Shown: positions 55,274-64,000 of the stretch, one piece after another
How positions within the stretch are numbered: position 1 is the first letter of the stretch
How the letters are laid out: each line of letters begins with the position of its first letter
NCBI GenBank assembly: GCA_965221135.1
Contig: CBDCRZ010000121.1
Location: 744,001-808,000, forward strand
DNA: 64,000 nucleotides
DNA from: Sansalvadorimonas sp965221135
Lineage (GTDB): Bacteria; Pseudomonadota; Gammaproteobacteria; Pseudomonadales; Endozoicomonadaceae
Reading direction: 5' to 3'
The notes under the pieces: generated by a model
Databases searched by the model: none
The model's input: the letters and a program-made list of their open reading frames with translations, nothing else
Told to the model about the DNA's origin: nothing
Made by a program: the position numbers and the translations under genes

Positions 55274-56680
55274 ATGATGATACATAACTTACAGAGCTCA
55301 CCCTCCCCAGCCGTTCAACCAAGAACAAAAAGTAAGCTGGGAGTGTGGATGTGTGCCGCCCTTGTAGTCGGCAATATGATCGGCTCCGGCATATTCCTGC
55401 TACCCGCCACCCTCGCCAGCTATGGCACTATCAGTCTGGGTGGATGGGTATTCACCGGTGTGGGGGCAGTGTTACTGGCACTGGTATTCTCCCGTCTGAG
55501 CCAGATTCTGCCCTCTGCTGGCGGCCCTTATAATTACTGCCGCACCGGCCTGGGTGACTTCTGCGGCTTCCTGATTGCCTGGGGCTATTGGATTGGCCTC
55601 TGGTCTGGCAATGCCGCTATTGTGGTGGCTATGATTGGCTATCTCGGCATATTCTTCCCGGAAGTGACCGCTAACCCTGTTATTGGTGCTTCTGTCGCTG
55701 TTAGCACCATCTGGATAGTGACCTGGATTAACAGCCTCGGTGTTAAAACCGCTGGAATATTCCAGCTGGTTACCACCATCATCAAACTGCTACCCCTGGC
55801 ACTGGTAACGCTGTTCGGTCTGTTCCACCTCAACCCGGAACACTTCGCCTCTATGAACTTCAACACCAGTGGACAGGGTAACTTCAGCGCGCTGACTTCT
55901 ACTGCAGCACTTTGCCTCTGGGCGTTCCTCGGGCTGGAATCCGCAACCGTACCTTCTGACGATGTCGACAACCCCAAAAAGACCATAGCCAAAGCGACTA
56001 TCTACGGTACTCTGTTTGCGGCAGTGCTTTATATATTGGCGACAGTTTCACTGCTCGGAATGATTAACCCTGCGGACCTTGCAACCTCAACGGCACCGTT
56101 TGCCGATGGCGCACGTATGTTGATTGGCCCCATAGGCGCCATTCTGGTGGGTGCTGGTGCGGTAATTTCCTGCCTGGGTGCTCTCAATGGCTGGACCCTG
56201 ATGACCGCACAAATCCCTATGGCCGCAGCCCGTGACGGCCTGTTCCCTGAGGTTTTTGGCAAACTCTCCAGCAAAGGCATCCCGGTGATCGGTATGGTGA
56301 TCTCTTCCATACTGATTTCCATTTTGGTGATGACAAACTTCAGCAAAGGACTTGTGGATGCCTTCAACTTTATTATCAGCCTGGCTGTCATGACCACGCT
56401 GCTGCCTTATACCATGTCGACCATCGCCAAACTGGCTCTGCTACTGGGTCGCAAGCATAAAGATGGCCGCCCCCTACTGACCGCAAAAGAAGTGATCATG
56501 ACATTCCTGGCCTTTTCCTACTCTCTTTGGGCACTGGCAGGCAGCGGCAAAGAAACTGTGTACTGGGGCTTCCTTCTGCTGGTTGTCGGCCTGCCTGTAT
56601 ATATCTGGATTGTGTGGAAAAAGCGGGTAAATAACCCGGAAGACCCCGAGTCTTACAAAGCCATTGCTGATAATTGTTAA
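55274..56680 (+). CDS. APC-family amino-acid antiporter, AdiC/basic amino-acid type
   Basis: 468 residues with about twelve hydrophobic helices and no signal peptide. The first helix holds the GSGIF substrate-carboxylate motif (VVGNMIGSGIFLLPATL), and LWAFLGLESATVPSDDVDNP matches helix 6 of arginine/agmatine-type antiporters. Close to the arc genes, so arginine/ornithine or arginine/agmatine exchange is plausible. It is followed by a strong terminator and is 107 bp after avtA. Substrate is inferred only. Confidence 0.8.
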   Translation: MMIHNLQSSPSPAVQPRTKSKLGVWMCAALVVGNMIGSGIFLLPATLASYGTISLGGWVFTGVGAVLLALVFSRLSQILPSAGGPYNYCRTGLGDFCGFLIAWGYWIGLWSGNAAIVVAMIGYLGIFFPEVTANPVIGASVAVSTIWIVTWINSLGVKTAGIFQLVTTIIKLLPLALVTLFGLFHLNPEHFASMNFNTSGQGNFSALTSTAALCLWAFLGLESATVPSDDVDNPKKTIAKATIYGTLFAAVLYILATVSLLGMINPADLATSTAPFADGARMLIGPIGAILVGAGAVISCLGALNGWTLMTAQIPMAAARDGLFPEVFGKLSSKGIPVIGMVISSILISILVMTNFSKGLVDAFNFIISLAVMTTLLPYTMSTIAKLALLLGRKHKDGRPLLTAKEVIMTFLAFSYSLWALAGSGKETVYWGFLLLVVGLPVYIWIVWKKRVNNPEDPESYKAIADNC

Positions 56681-56869
56681 TTCTATAGACCTATAAAACG
56701 CTCAGTGCCCGGCCATGTAAAAATATATATTTCTGGCCAATAAACAGGTTGCTCAGTTGGGTGGCAGCGCAGGGAGCATAGCCCGCCAGGTGACTGGGCT
56801 GCGGCACTGCTGAGTGTCCTGGAGATGGAGTCAGAAGTAGTTGTTTTCATGTGACCGGGTACTTATAAA

Positions 56870-56909
56870 CCAGCCTGCAGGAGAAACCTTTTTCCTGCAG
56901 GCTGGATTT
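56870..56909 (+). terminator. Strong terminator after the APC antiporter
   Basis: CCAGCCTGCAGG pairs perfectly with CCTGCAGGCTGG (12 bp) over a 12-nt loop and is followed by ATTTT. The rest of the 295-bp gap (56681-56975) shows no gene. Confidence 0.85.
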
Positions 56910-56975
56910 TCACAGCATCCCCTTCTAGCTTTCAGCTACCCTTTGCTGAGCCACATAGTGCGCTGAGAGCCCGTT

Positions 56976-57530
56976 ATGAAAACACTCACCCCAATTGCCT
57001 TGCTGATTTCCAGCTTATTAGTGTCCCCTCTCCTTCTAGCAGGGACGGCACCTGATAAAACCATGCAGAAAAACCCTTCCACCCCCAAGAATGCTGCTGG
57101 AAAAAACTACGACAACACCCTTAAGCTTGAGAAAATCCTCACCATCGCCCGCAGGGCAAAACCTGGCCTGAGGGTTATCAGCACCTTTGAATCTGTATAT
57201 AAGGGGCGGGAAGTTGATCAGGTTTTCTACATGCCTCCAAAAGGTAAAGAGACCCGGATCATGAGCATTGACTCCCTCTCCGGAGAGGTTGTAGAAGACC
57301 ACCCCTACGATGTGCCTGAGAAACAGGCCTCCATACCTTTAGAATCCCTGGTGGCAAAACTGCGGGAGACTCACCATATCCATAAAATTATCCGCACACG
57401 ACTGACCCAGCGTGACGGACGCTTTGTGCGTATTATTATTTATGTGGACAACCTTAAGCAGCAGCGTCTGATGGTTGTTGATACCAAAACCGGTAAAGTC
57501 ATTTCTGATAAGGCGCGCAAATTTTCATAG
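56976..57530 (+). CDS. Periplasmic PepSY-like protein
   Basis: 184 residues. Clear Sec signal (PIALLISSLLVSPLLLAGTA). The mature part contains two ~60-residue halves of the PepSY pattern, each a helix (LEKILTIARRAKPGLR; LESLVAKLRETHHIHK) followed by beta strands ending SIDSLSGEVVED and VDTKTGKVISD. PepSY domains often inhibit peptidases or modulate envelope proteins. It stands alone between a terminator and the convergent YfcC-family gene. Confidence 0.7.
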   Translation: MKTLTPIALLISSLLVSPLLLAGTAPDKTMQKNPSTPKNAAGKNYDNTLKLEKILTIARRAKPGLRVISTFESVYKGREVDQVFYMPPKGKETRIMSIDSLSGEVVEDHPYDVPEKQASIPLESLVAKLRETHHIHKIIRTRLTQRDGRFVRIIIYVDNLKQQRLMVVDTKTGKVISDKARKFS

Positions 57531-57616
57531 CACCATCCCCAAAATCGAACCGCCCAAAAATAGCCTGGTCCCAAAAAAGGCACCGCCCCCTCCTAAACAG
57601 ACAAACTGCCCTGTAG

Positions 57617-57645
57617 AAAAAAGCCCGCTCTTTGCGGGCTTTGCT
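57617..57645. terminator. Bidirectional terminator between convergent genes
   Basis: AAAGCCCGC-TCTTT-GCGGGCTTT with an A run before and T-rich sequence after. It can end both the PepSY gene (plus) and the YfcC-family gene (minus). Confidence 0.85.
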
Positions 57646-57690
57646 TTCTATCGTGGAACTGATATCAAGAAACGATTAACAGCCACAAGA

Positions 57691-59100
57691 TTAAAGCTGC
57701 AACGTGGCACTCACACTCAGAATAACCATCACCATCACGCTCAGTATCACAATCAACGGCCAGATAAACTTCAGCCACTTATCATAAGAAATACGACCAA
57801 TCGCCAATGCTCCCATCACAACTCCAGACGTCGGAGTTATAAGGTTTACGACACCACTGGCAGATTGATAGGCCGTCACCACCAGATCACGTCCTACATC
57901 AGAGAAATCTGCCAGAGGAGCCATGATCGGCATGGTCAGCACAGCCAGCCCAGATGTAGAGGGTACAAAAAACGACAGCACAATTTGAATGCCGTACATC
58001 ACATTAATAAAAACAACAGACGACAAGCCATTAATAAAGCCCTCAGCCCAGTACAGTACAGTACCGGTCATATTGCCGCCATCCATCACCACAACTATAC
58101 CCCGGGCAATACCAACCACCAGGGCCACACCCAAAAGGTCCCGCGCGCCGTCTACAAAGGTGTCGGTGAACTCCTTCTCGCCCATACCCGCCACCAGACC
58201 AACCAGAATAGACATCACCAGAAACAGGCCCGACATCCGCGCCATCCACCAGCCCTGTGATGACACTCCCCAGATCATAATGGCGAAAGCAGCCACAAAC
58301 AGCAGCAGGATAACCTTGCGATGACTGGTCAGATCCGGAACACCTCCACTTGTAGCGGCAAGAAAATGCTCCCTGTTCTCTTCTTCCTGCTCAACCACCA
58401 GAGAGGAGGAAGGGTTTTGGCGCACCTTCTCGGCATAACGCATCACATAAACAATGCAGACCAGCATACCTATGGCATAGATAAGCAGTCGTATATTAAG
58501 GCCATCAGTAAAAGGAATACCCGCTGCATTGGAGGCTATGACCGTGGCAAAAGGGTTCATGGTTGATGCCAGGGTGCCCATACCAGCGCCCACCATAATC
58601 ACCGCTACCGGCACAACGGCGTCATAGCCTGCGGCAATCATTACCGGTAATAAAAGCAGATAGAACGGCAGGGTCTCTTCGGCCATACCGTAGATGGTTC
58701 CGCCGAGAGAAAAGCAGAACATCAGCAGGGGAATCATCCACTTCTCCCGCCCCGCAAGTTTGCCCATGGCGGCGGCGATACCTGCATCAATTGCCCCCGT
58801 CCTGGTAACGACCCCAAGAAAGCCCCCGATAAACAGGATAAACAGGGCCACATCAATGCCATTGGCTTCATTGGTATCCGGATTGTAGAAACCGGCAATC
58901 GGAGCCAGTACCACATCCTGAAAACCCTGGGGCGTAGGTTCCACCTCATGATAAGTCCCTGCGACCGGGACCTCCCGACCGAGGGAGTCATCCATTCTGG
59001 TCTCGTACTGCCCTGCCGGAACAATCCAGGTCAGGATCGCAACACAGATAATAATCGTTATGAGGATGGTGTAGGCCGTAGGAAAGCGAAAGGTTTTCAT
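57691..59100 (-). CDS. YfcC-family membrane transporter, probable arginine/ornithine exchanger
   Basis: 469 residues from ATG 59100 (MKTFRFPTAYTILI), the start typical of the family; the open frame extends to 59148. About twelve membrane segments. Family motifs: GGFLGVVTRTGAIDAGI, GGTIYGMAEETLPFY, MGTLASTMNPFATVIAS, FFVPSTSGLAVLTMPIMAPL and ITPTSGVVMGAL. The DcuC/YfcC superfamily moves dicarboxylates or amino acids; next to arcABC, exchange of arginine for ornithine is the likely job. It is divergent from arcA across a 645-bp control region. Confidence 0.8.
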   Translation of the reverse strand: MKTFRFPTAYTILITIIICVAILTWIVPAGQYETRMDDSLGREVPVAGTYHEVEPTPQGFQDVVLAPIAGFYNPDTNEANGIDVALFILFIGGFLGVVTRTGAIDAGIAAAMGKLAGREKWMIPLLMFCFSLGGTIYGMAEETLPFYLLLLPVMIAAGYDAVVPVAVIMVGAGMGTLASTMNPFATVIASNAAGIPFTDGLNIRLLIYAIGMLVCIVYVMRYAEKVRQNPSSSLVVEQEEENREHFLAATSGGVPDLTSHRKVILLLFVAAFAIMIWGVSSQGWWMARMSGLFLVMSILVGLVAGMGEKEFTDTFVDGARDLLGVALVVGIARGIVVVMDGGNMTGTVLYWAEGFINGLSSVVFINVMYGIQIVLSFFVPSTSGLAVLTMPIMAPLADFSDVGRDLVVTAYQSASGVVNLITPTSGVVMGALAIGRISYDKWLKFIWPLIVILSVMVMVILSVSATLQL

Positions 59101-59355
59101 GTCGGAGTCCGCCGTGGAAAAAGCAAACAAAAAGGACGAATACGACAATGCCAGTATGATGTATCAACCTGAAGCTGCCGTACACCCAGCGAGAAGTTTA
59201 TGGGAACAAAAGCTCACGGGAATAGCCTGCAGGTTTTATATAGCTGAAAAATAGAAACTCTCCACCATCCACTGACATGAAAAAATCCACTCGGACTGGA
59301 ACTAAAAAAAATGAAATCCATTAATTATCACCTAATATTTCGAGTAACCTCCTGT

Positions 59356-59369
59356 ATTGCATTTGCAAT
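59356..59369. promoter_or_regulatory. Palindrome ATTGCA-TT-TGCAAT in the arc control region
   Basis: Perfect 6+2+6 palindrome, about 255 bp from the transporter start and 375 bp from arcA. A candidate operator for an unidentified regulator; it does not match the ArgR consensus. Confidence 0.4.
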
Positions 59370-59473
59370 TAATAAAGTTGAAACAAACAACTGAAAAAAT
59401 ACATACACAACCAAACAAACACCTTTACTGGAAAACAAAAAAACCACCGGAAAACCTTCCAGCCTAGGTACTC

Positions 59474-59539
59474 ACACATATTGATTAAGCAAACGACGAG
59501 GGGTAGGCTACAGGCATAAACAGGTTTGCTTATATGTGT
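59474..59539. repeat. Long imperfect inverted repeat in the arcA leader
   Basis: ACACATAT-TGATT-AAGCAAAC (59474-59494) pairs with GTTTGCTTATATGTGT (59524-59539); the left arm has a five-base bulge. The loop is ~29 nt. No T run follows. It could be an operator pair or an RNA stem. Confidence 0.55.
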
Positions 59540-59745
59540 TCAGCAATTCTTATGTGGCTCTTTAGATGGTTAACAGTTCAATAATCCTCGCAGCCAAAAA
59601 AGCCTTGGCGTCAATGAATTGAAACACCATTTAAAGATCAACAGATACAAAATACGAAAGGGTTTCGCATAACTGCGAGATAGAGGAAAAGTCTGAACAA
59701 CGTTATTAAATGACCCTGTTCACACTGTCAAAAGGAGAAGTAGAA

Positions 59746-60966
59746 ATGTCACGTTTGTATGTCGGCTCTGAAGTAGGTCAACTGAAAAAAGTTCTGGTAC
59801 ATCGTCCTGAACTCTCCCTGCGTCGTCTGACTCCTTCTAATTGTGAAGACTTATTGTTTGATGATGTGCTGCGCATTGAACAGGCTGGCGCCGAGCACGA
59901 TGCGTTTCAACAAGTTTTGTCTGACCAGGGTGCCGAAGTCTTCGTTCTGCGCGATGTACTGGCAGAAACTCTGGCTAACCCGGAAGCAAAAGCCTGGGTT
60001 CTGGATCGTCAGGTCAATGAGTACCGTTACGGCCCGGCCCTGGCGAAAGAAGTACGTGCTTACTTTGAAAGCATGAGCAATGTTGACCTGGCCTCTCACC
60101 TGATTGGTGGCCTGACCGTTAACGAACTGAACTCCGAATGTGGCAGCCCGACTCTGGGTATGATGACCCAGACTGATTTCATCCTGGACCCTATCCCTAA
60201 CCACCTGTTTACCCGTGACACCTCCTGCTGGGTATACGGTGGCGTATCTGTAAACCCAATGGCGAAGCCTGCCCGTAAACGTGAAACTGTACACCTGCGT
60301 GCTATTTACAAGTTCCACCCGATGTTCCAGAACGAGAGTTTCCACACCTACTATGGTGATTCTGACCAGAACTACGACATGGGCACCATCGAAGGTGGCG
60401 ACGTACTGGTTATCGGCCGTGGGGCAGTCCTGATCGGCATGTCCGAACGTACCACCCCTCAAGGTGTTGAGAACCTGACCCGCGCCCTGTTCAAAACAGG
60501 CCAGGCTACCAAGGTTATTGCTCTGGACTTGCCACGAGCCCGCAGCTGCATGCACCTGGACACCGTATTCACCCATATGGATATCGACTGCTTCACCTAC
60601 TATCCAGATATCATGAAGGGCAACAAGTGCTGGGAATTGACCCCTGGCGACAACGAAGACATCCTATTTAATCAGGTGACTGATGGCTTCACCAACTCCA
60701 TCGCCCGCGCTCTGGATCTGGACGCTCTGCGCATGATCCCGACCGGTGGCGACGTATTCGAAGCCGAACGTGAACAGTGGAACGACGCCAACAACGTTCT
60801 GGCAGTTAAGCCAGGCACCGTTGTGACTTACGAGCGTAACGTTTACACCATCGAAAACATGCAGAAGGCCGGCATTGAAGTCCTGACCATTCCTGGTGAA
60901 GATCTGGGTCGTGGTCGCGGCGGTGCACGCTGCATGAGCTGCCCAATAGAACGTGACGACATCTAA
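59746..60966 (+). CDS. arcA: Arginine deiminase
   Basis: 406 residues from ATG 59746 (MSRLYVGSE) after AAAGGAGAAGTAGAA; an upstream ATG at 59710 has no such site. It hydrolyses arginine to citrulline and ammonia, the first step of the deiminase pathway. Catalytic landmarks: FTRDTSCWVYGG (Asp), NYDMGTIEGGDVLV (Glu), SCMHLDTVFTHMD (His and Asp) and the nucleophile Cys in RGGARCMSCPIERDDI at the C-terminus. Length fits the family. arcB follows after 171 bp. Confidence 0.96.
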   Translation: MSRLYVGSEVGQLKKVLVHRPELSLRRLTPSNCEDLLFDDVLRIEQAGAEHDAFQQVLSDQGAEVFVLRDVLAETLANPEAKAWVLDRQVNEYRYGPALAKEVRAYFESMSNVDLASHLIGGLTVNELNSECGSPTLGMMTQTDFILDPIPNHLFTRDTSCWVYGGVSVNPMAKPARKRETVHLRAIYKFHPMFQNESFHTYYGDSDQNYDMGTIEGGDVLVIGRGAVLIGMSERTTPQGVENLTRALFKTGQATKVIALDLPRARSCMHLDTVFTHMDIDCFTYYPDIMKGNKCWELTPGDNEDILFNQVTDGFTNSIARALDLDALRMIPTGGDVFEAEREQWNDANNVLAVKPGTVVTYERNVYTIENMQKAGIEVLTIPGEDLGRGRGGARCMSCPIERDDI

Positions 60967-61137
60967 TTAACTGCTGTCACAATGTCGCCTGAGTGTCGAC
61001 AATAACATTCAGGCTCACCATTGGCCTCTGGCCTTAATATAATACTATTTATGAACTGCCATCCTGACTGGCAGGTCTGGTATAAAATCTGTAAATCAGT
61101 TTTTATAACTGTAATTTTGTATACAGGATAGATAACC

Positions 61138-62142
61138 ATGGCTTTTAATCTACGCAACCGTAGCTTCCTGAAACTGCTGGACTTCAGCACCAAGGAAATC
61201 CAGTACCTGCTGGACCTGTCCCGCGACCTGAAGCGCGCCAAGTACGCTGGTGCCGAGCAGCAGCGCCTGAAAGGCAAGAACATCGCCCTGATTTTTGAAA
61301 AAGCCTCTACCCGCACCCGTTGCGCATTCGAAGTAGGCGCTATGGATCAAGGCGCTAACGTCACTTACATCTCTGGCGGCTCCCAGATGGGCAAGAAAGA
61401 GACTGTAAAAGATACTGCCCGCGTTCTGGGTCGCATGTATGACGGTATCGAATTCCGTGGTTCCAGGCAGCAGCACGTTGAAGAACTGGCTGAATTCTCC
61501 GGTGTTCCTGTATGGAACGGCCTGACTGACGAATGGCATCCTACCCAGATTCTTGCTGACATGCTGACCATGGTTGAACACGGTCGTGGCAAGCAGCTGC
61601 ACGAAATGAAGTTTTGCTACCTGGGCGACGGCCGCAACAACATGGGTAACTCCCTGATGGTTGGCCTGGTGAAGATGGGTGTTGATTTCCGTATCGCCGC
61701 TCCCAAGGCTTACCAGCCTGAACAGTGGCTGGTAGACGAATGCCAGAAAATCGCTGAGAAGACTGGCGCCAGGATCACTCTCACCGAAAACGTTGATGCA
61801 GCGGTTAAGGATTGCGACTTCCTGTACACCGACGTTTGGGTATCCATGGGTGAGCCTGCAGAAGCGTGGGATGAGCGTGTTGCCCTGATGAAGCCTTACC
61901 AGGTGAACGCGGAGGTCATGGCCAAAACTGGCAACCCTCACACCAGGTTCATGCACTGCCTGCCAGCCTTCCACAACGAAGACACCACAGTTGGCGCAGA
62001 AGTCTCCGAGAAGTATGGAATGAAGGGTCTGGAAGTCACTGAAGAAGTCTTCGAGTCCGAAGCCTCTATCGTCTTCGACGAAGCTGAAAACCGCATGCAT
62101 ACAATCAAGGCTATCATGGTTGCAACCCTGGGTTGCCAGTAA
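61138..62142 (+). CDS. arcB: Ornithine carbamoyltransferase, catabolic
   Basis: 334 residues, the size of catabolic OTCases. It converts citrulline plus phosphate to ornithine and carbamoyl phosphate. Carbamoyl-phosphate loop STRTRCAFEVGA, EFRGSRQQHVEELAEFSG, DEWHPTQILADMLTM, DVWVSMGEP and HCLPAFHNEDT with the catalytic Cys are all present. ATG 61138 has AGGATAGATAACC upstream. A terminator 200 bp downstream separates it from arcC. Confidence 0.95.
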   Translation: MAFNLRNRSFLKLLDFSTKEIQYLLDLSRDLKRAKYAGAEQQRLKGKNIALIFEKASTRTRCAFEVGAMDQGANVTYISGGSQMGKKETVKDTARVLGRMYDGIEFRGSRQQHVEELAEFSGVPVWNGLTDEWHPTQILADMLTMVEHGRGKQLHEMKFCYLGDGRNNMGNSLMVGLVKMGVDFRIAAPKAYQPEQWLVDECQKIAEKTGARITLTENVDAAVKDCDFLYTDVWVSMGEPAEAWDERVALMKPYQVNAEVMAKTGNPHTRFMHCLPAFHNEDTTVGAEVSEKYGMKGLEVTEEVFESEASIVFDEAENRMHTIKAIMVATLGCQ

Positions 62143-62265
62143 GCACCTGGTGACTGTCTAGCTTATTGATAACCGTCTCACTGGTTATTAGAAATATTCC
62201 AGGCCTGTTACACAGGCCGCACGGGGAACTCTAACTTCCGGCGACACACCAGCTTTAATCAGACA

Positions 62266-62301
62266 ACATATTCCGGCGATAATTCTATCGCCAGAATATG
62301 T
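62266..62301. repeat. Long stem-loop between arcB and arcC
   Basis: ACATATTCCGGCGATA pairs with TATCGCCAGAATATGT with one mismatch over a 4-nt loop. No T run follows, so it is more likely an mRNA-protecting or processing stem than a terminator. Confidence 0.65.
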
Positions 62302-62337
62302 CATGAAAAAGAAGTTGATACAGTCACTTGCATATCG

Positions 62338-62370
62338 AAAGAGAAGAAGCCCTGCCTCTTCTCTTTTTTA
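62338..62370 (+). terminator. Rho-independent terminator downstream of arcB
   Basis: AAAGAGAAGA and TCTTCTCTTT pair perfectly around AGCCCTGCC and lead into TTTA. arcC starts 220 bp later, so arcC needs read-through or its own promoter. The rest of the 447-bp gap is AT-rich and without a gene. Confidence 0.85.
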
Positions 62371-62589
62371 TTGTCTATATAGTCAGGAACGAGATTAAAA
62401 ACATACTGCACGGACACATAGTTGAACGACAGTGTGATTTCGTTAAAAAGTGCACATGCAAAACTTTGATCGCGGAACTAAATGGAATATATACAAATTG
62501 TAATTATTTATATTCATAGTGCGTACACCTGATTCATATATCTGCATCTGGAATTAAACAACTGTTCACAAACAAAAAGGAATATCGGT

Positions 62590-63528
62590 ATGCTTATTGT
62601 TATGGCACTAGGTGGCAATGCCATACTACAGAGGGGACAACCTCTGGAGGCTCATGTACAGCGTGAGAACATTCGTACAGCAGCACGCTCAATTGCTGAG
62701 GTTGCCAAACATCACCAGGTTGTACTCACCCATGGCAACGGACCTCAGGTGGGACTACTGGCCCTGATGAACGAAGCTTATGAAGAGGTCAGCAACTACC
62801 CACTGGATGTATTGGGCGCACAAACCCAGGGCATGATCGGTTTTATGTTCGAGCAGGAACTGCGCAATCAGATGCCCGGCCGTAAGATCTGCACCGTCTC
62901 CACCCAAACGCTTGTTGACCCACTCGACCCGGCCTTTGAAGACCCGGACAAATACGTTGGCCCGGTTTACACCTATGATCAGGCTCAGGCTATCCAGCAC
63001 GCCAACCCGCGCTGGACACTTAAGCAGGACGGTCAATATTACCGTCGTGTAGTGCCCTCTCCCCAACCCAAAGAGATCCTGGAACTGCCGTCTTTAAGAC
63101 ATCTGGTTTCATCCGGGGATATCACTGTCATTTGTGGCGGCGGTGGAGGCATACCTGTACGTCGAGACAGCGAAAATCAGCTTCATGGTGTAGAAGCCGT
63201 CGTTGATAAAGATCGCGCATCCCGGGTTCTCGCAGAAGGCCTCGAAGCTGACGGACTTATCCTGTTGACCGACATATTTGCCGTAGAAACCAACTTCGGA
63301 AAACCGGATTCCCGTAAAATAAAGTCCAGCACACCACAAGCATTAGAGGAACTTAACTTTGCGGCCGGTAGCATGAAACCTAAGGTAGAATCCGTATGCC
63401 ATTTCGTTCGTTCTGGTGGTAAGTTTGGAGCCATCGGTGCTTTGGACGAGGCGGAGAAGATCCTGACAGGACACTCAGGCACCTCCGTAAAAGTTGACTC
63501 TGAGAATGGCATGACATTCTACGACTAG
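62590..63528 (+). CDS. arcC: Carbamate kinase
   Basis: 312 residues. It makes ATP from ADP and carbamoyl phosphate, the energy-yielding last step of the deiminase pathway. The amino-acid-kinase fold shows MALGGNAILQRGQP, VLTHGNGPQVGLLAL, ICGGGGGIPVRRD and GVEAVVDKDRASRVLAEGLE. AAAAAGGAATATCGGT precedes ATG 62590. Gene order arcA-arcB-arcC is standard. Confidence 0.95.
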   Translation: MLIVMALGGNAILQRGQPLEAHVQRENIRTAARSIAEVAKHHQVVLTHGNGPQVGLLALMNEAYEEVSNYPLDVLGAQTQGMIGFMFEQELRNQMPGRKICTVSTQTLVDPLDPAFEDPDKYVGPVYTYDQAQAIQHANPRWTLKQDGQYYRRVVPSPQPKEILELPSLRHLVSSGDITVICGGGGGIPVRRDSENQLHGVEAVVDKDRASRVLAEGLEADGLILLTDIFAVETNFGKPDSRKIKSSTPQALEELNFAAGSMKPKVESVCHFVRSGGKFGAIGALDEAEKILTGHSGTSVKVDSENGMTFYD

Positions 63529-63889
63529 TGCCCATTACCGATGCTTTTCTACGATACTTTCGCATATCTATTTTGCTCTGGCCAAAGCCAGTCAGCATCA
63601 GGCAGCTATCGAATTGTGGGACAGGGTGTCCCCTTCTGCCTGAACATTGCTCCACGTTGGTTGACCTGAAATCGCACGACAACAGGTGAATACTTCCCAG
63701 AAGTTTACCTACAGGCGCATACACGTTCGTATGGGGAATGATATTGAACGCTTCTCGTTCATTGTCTATACAACTATCAATTGTCCAATGCGTTTTACTG
63801 GCTTGTGCGTTTAGGAACAAGCGCCCAATGGTGCGCCTGCCATTCATGTCATGCAGCCCATGCTTCAATTATCAGGACAGGAAATAACT
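63529..63889. other. Intergenic, nothing recognised
   Basis: 361 bp after arcC. Minus-strand open frames here have no protein-like features. The next gene's promoter should lie here. Confidence 0.4.
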
Positions 63890-64000
63890 ATGTCCCAAAG
63901 CCTAATACGCTACACCAACATACTGAGTATTGTGGGTGACATCATTCGAGTCGAAGTCCCCAATCTGGATGACACCAGGTCCCAGGCACGTAATGGTGAC
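63890..64000 (+). CDS. N-terminal 37 codons of a further gene (3' end outside window)
   Basis: ATG 63890 follows AGGACAGGAAATAACT. The visible start, MSQSLIRYTNILSIVGDIIR then VEVPNLDD, resembles the N-terminal beta-barrel of rotary ATPase A/B-type subunits (short strands with a central VGDII-VEVP). A V-type ATPase subunit is possible, but 37 residues are too few to be sure. Confidence 0.35.
   Translation, partial: MSQSLIRYTNILSIVGDIIRVEVPNLDDTRSQARNGD

Larger units (their letters stand above)
59101..59745. promoter_or_regulatory. AT-rich control region between the transporter and arcA
   Basis: 645 bp with no gene. It contains a perfect palindrome ATTGCATTTGCAAT (59356-59369) and a long imperfect inverted repeat (59474-59539), and is strongly AT-rich. 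A TTGAT half-site occurs within ATTGATTAAGCAAAC at 59480, but no complete FNR/ANR box was found by eye. It must hold the promoters of both divergent genes. Confidence 0.55.

Noticed and set aside
57475..58260. Plus-strand His/Arg/Gln-rich open frame opposite the YfcC-family gene
   Set aside because: Composition (runs of His, Arg, Gln, Asn) is that of the antisense of a hydrophobic membrane protein; the minus strand carries the clear transporter motifs.
59480..59494. FNR/ANR box upstream of arcA
   Set aside because: TTGAT is followed by TAAGCAAAC rather than four bases and ATCAA; only one half-site matches.
63380..63868. Minus-strand open frame of 162 codons overlapping the arcC end
   Set aside because: Overlaps the well-supported arcC coding sequence and shows no protein-like motif or ribosome site.

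Overview
The window looks like a chromosome segment of a host-associated marine gammaproteobacterium, most likely Endozoicomonas or a close relative (inference). The core block cinA/pncC-recA-recX-alaS-lysC-csrA-tRNA-Ser-tRNA-Arg is gammaproteobacterial in order. The accessory regions are crowded with eukaryotic-like proteins: C2H2 zinc fingers, ankyrin repeats, a RING-like domain and coiled coils with basic tails.

Region 1 (1-16680) is the most unusual part. It is a head-to-tail family of eight C2H2 zinc-finger genes on the + strand, the first cut by the window edge. Each complete member has an export signal, a conserved cysteine-containing N-terminal domain, an acidic stretch, a short Lys/Arg cluster, and then 1 to 22 near-identical 32-residue fingers encoded by 96-bp repeats. 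I count about 116 fingers. Variation between fingers is concentrated at helix positions -1, +1, +3 and +6, the positions that read bases in classical C2H2 fingers. Two members are frameshifted at simple-sequence tracts. Classical tandem C2H2 arrays are a eukaryotic architecture. An exported, expanding, tip-diversified bacterial family is the best candidate here for an undescribed system, perhaps DNA-binding effectors aimed at a host nucleus (inference).

Region 2 (16700-26100) is a decayed prophage and recombination zone: a broken holin/endolysin pair, four tandem ankyrin-repeat genes each paired with a fragment of a probable phage gene, degenerate unidentified fragments, and a frameshifted large serine recombinase. 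Region 3 (26100-31100) is an island bounded by imperfect direct repeats that include a tRNA-Ser terminator. It carries a secreted THSQG hydrolase with a KTSC-like domain, a small secreted partner, an IS4-family insertion sequence with 19-bp ends, a frameshifted IS1595-type transposase and a gene remnant.

Region 4 (31100-48750) is the core block on the minus strand: two tRNA-Ser(GCU), tRNA-Arg(ACG), csrA, lysC, alaS (with a one-base frameshift), recX, recA (with a LexA box) and pncC. About 9.9 kb lies between alaS and recX and holds a secreted unknown protein, a TapT/DTW protein, a large unknown protein, two paralogous coiled-coil proteins with basic C-termini, and mltC. Region 5 (48750-53800) holds a large secreted protein with a C-terminal RING-like Cys/His cluster, an unknown protein and a membrane-anchored PLP fold-type III enzyme.

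Region 6 (53900-64000) is amino-acid metabolism: avtA, an AdiC-like APC antiporter, a PepSY-like periplasmic protein, a YfcC-family transporter divergent from arcA, then arcB and arcC. Together the last four form an arginine deiminase pathway that makes ATP from arginine. The window ends inside a new gene at 63890.
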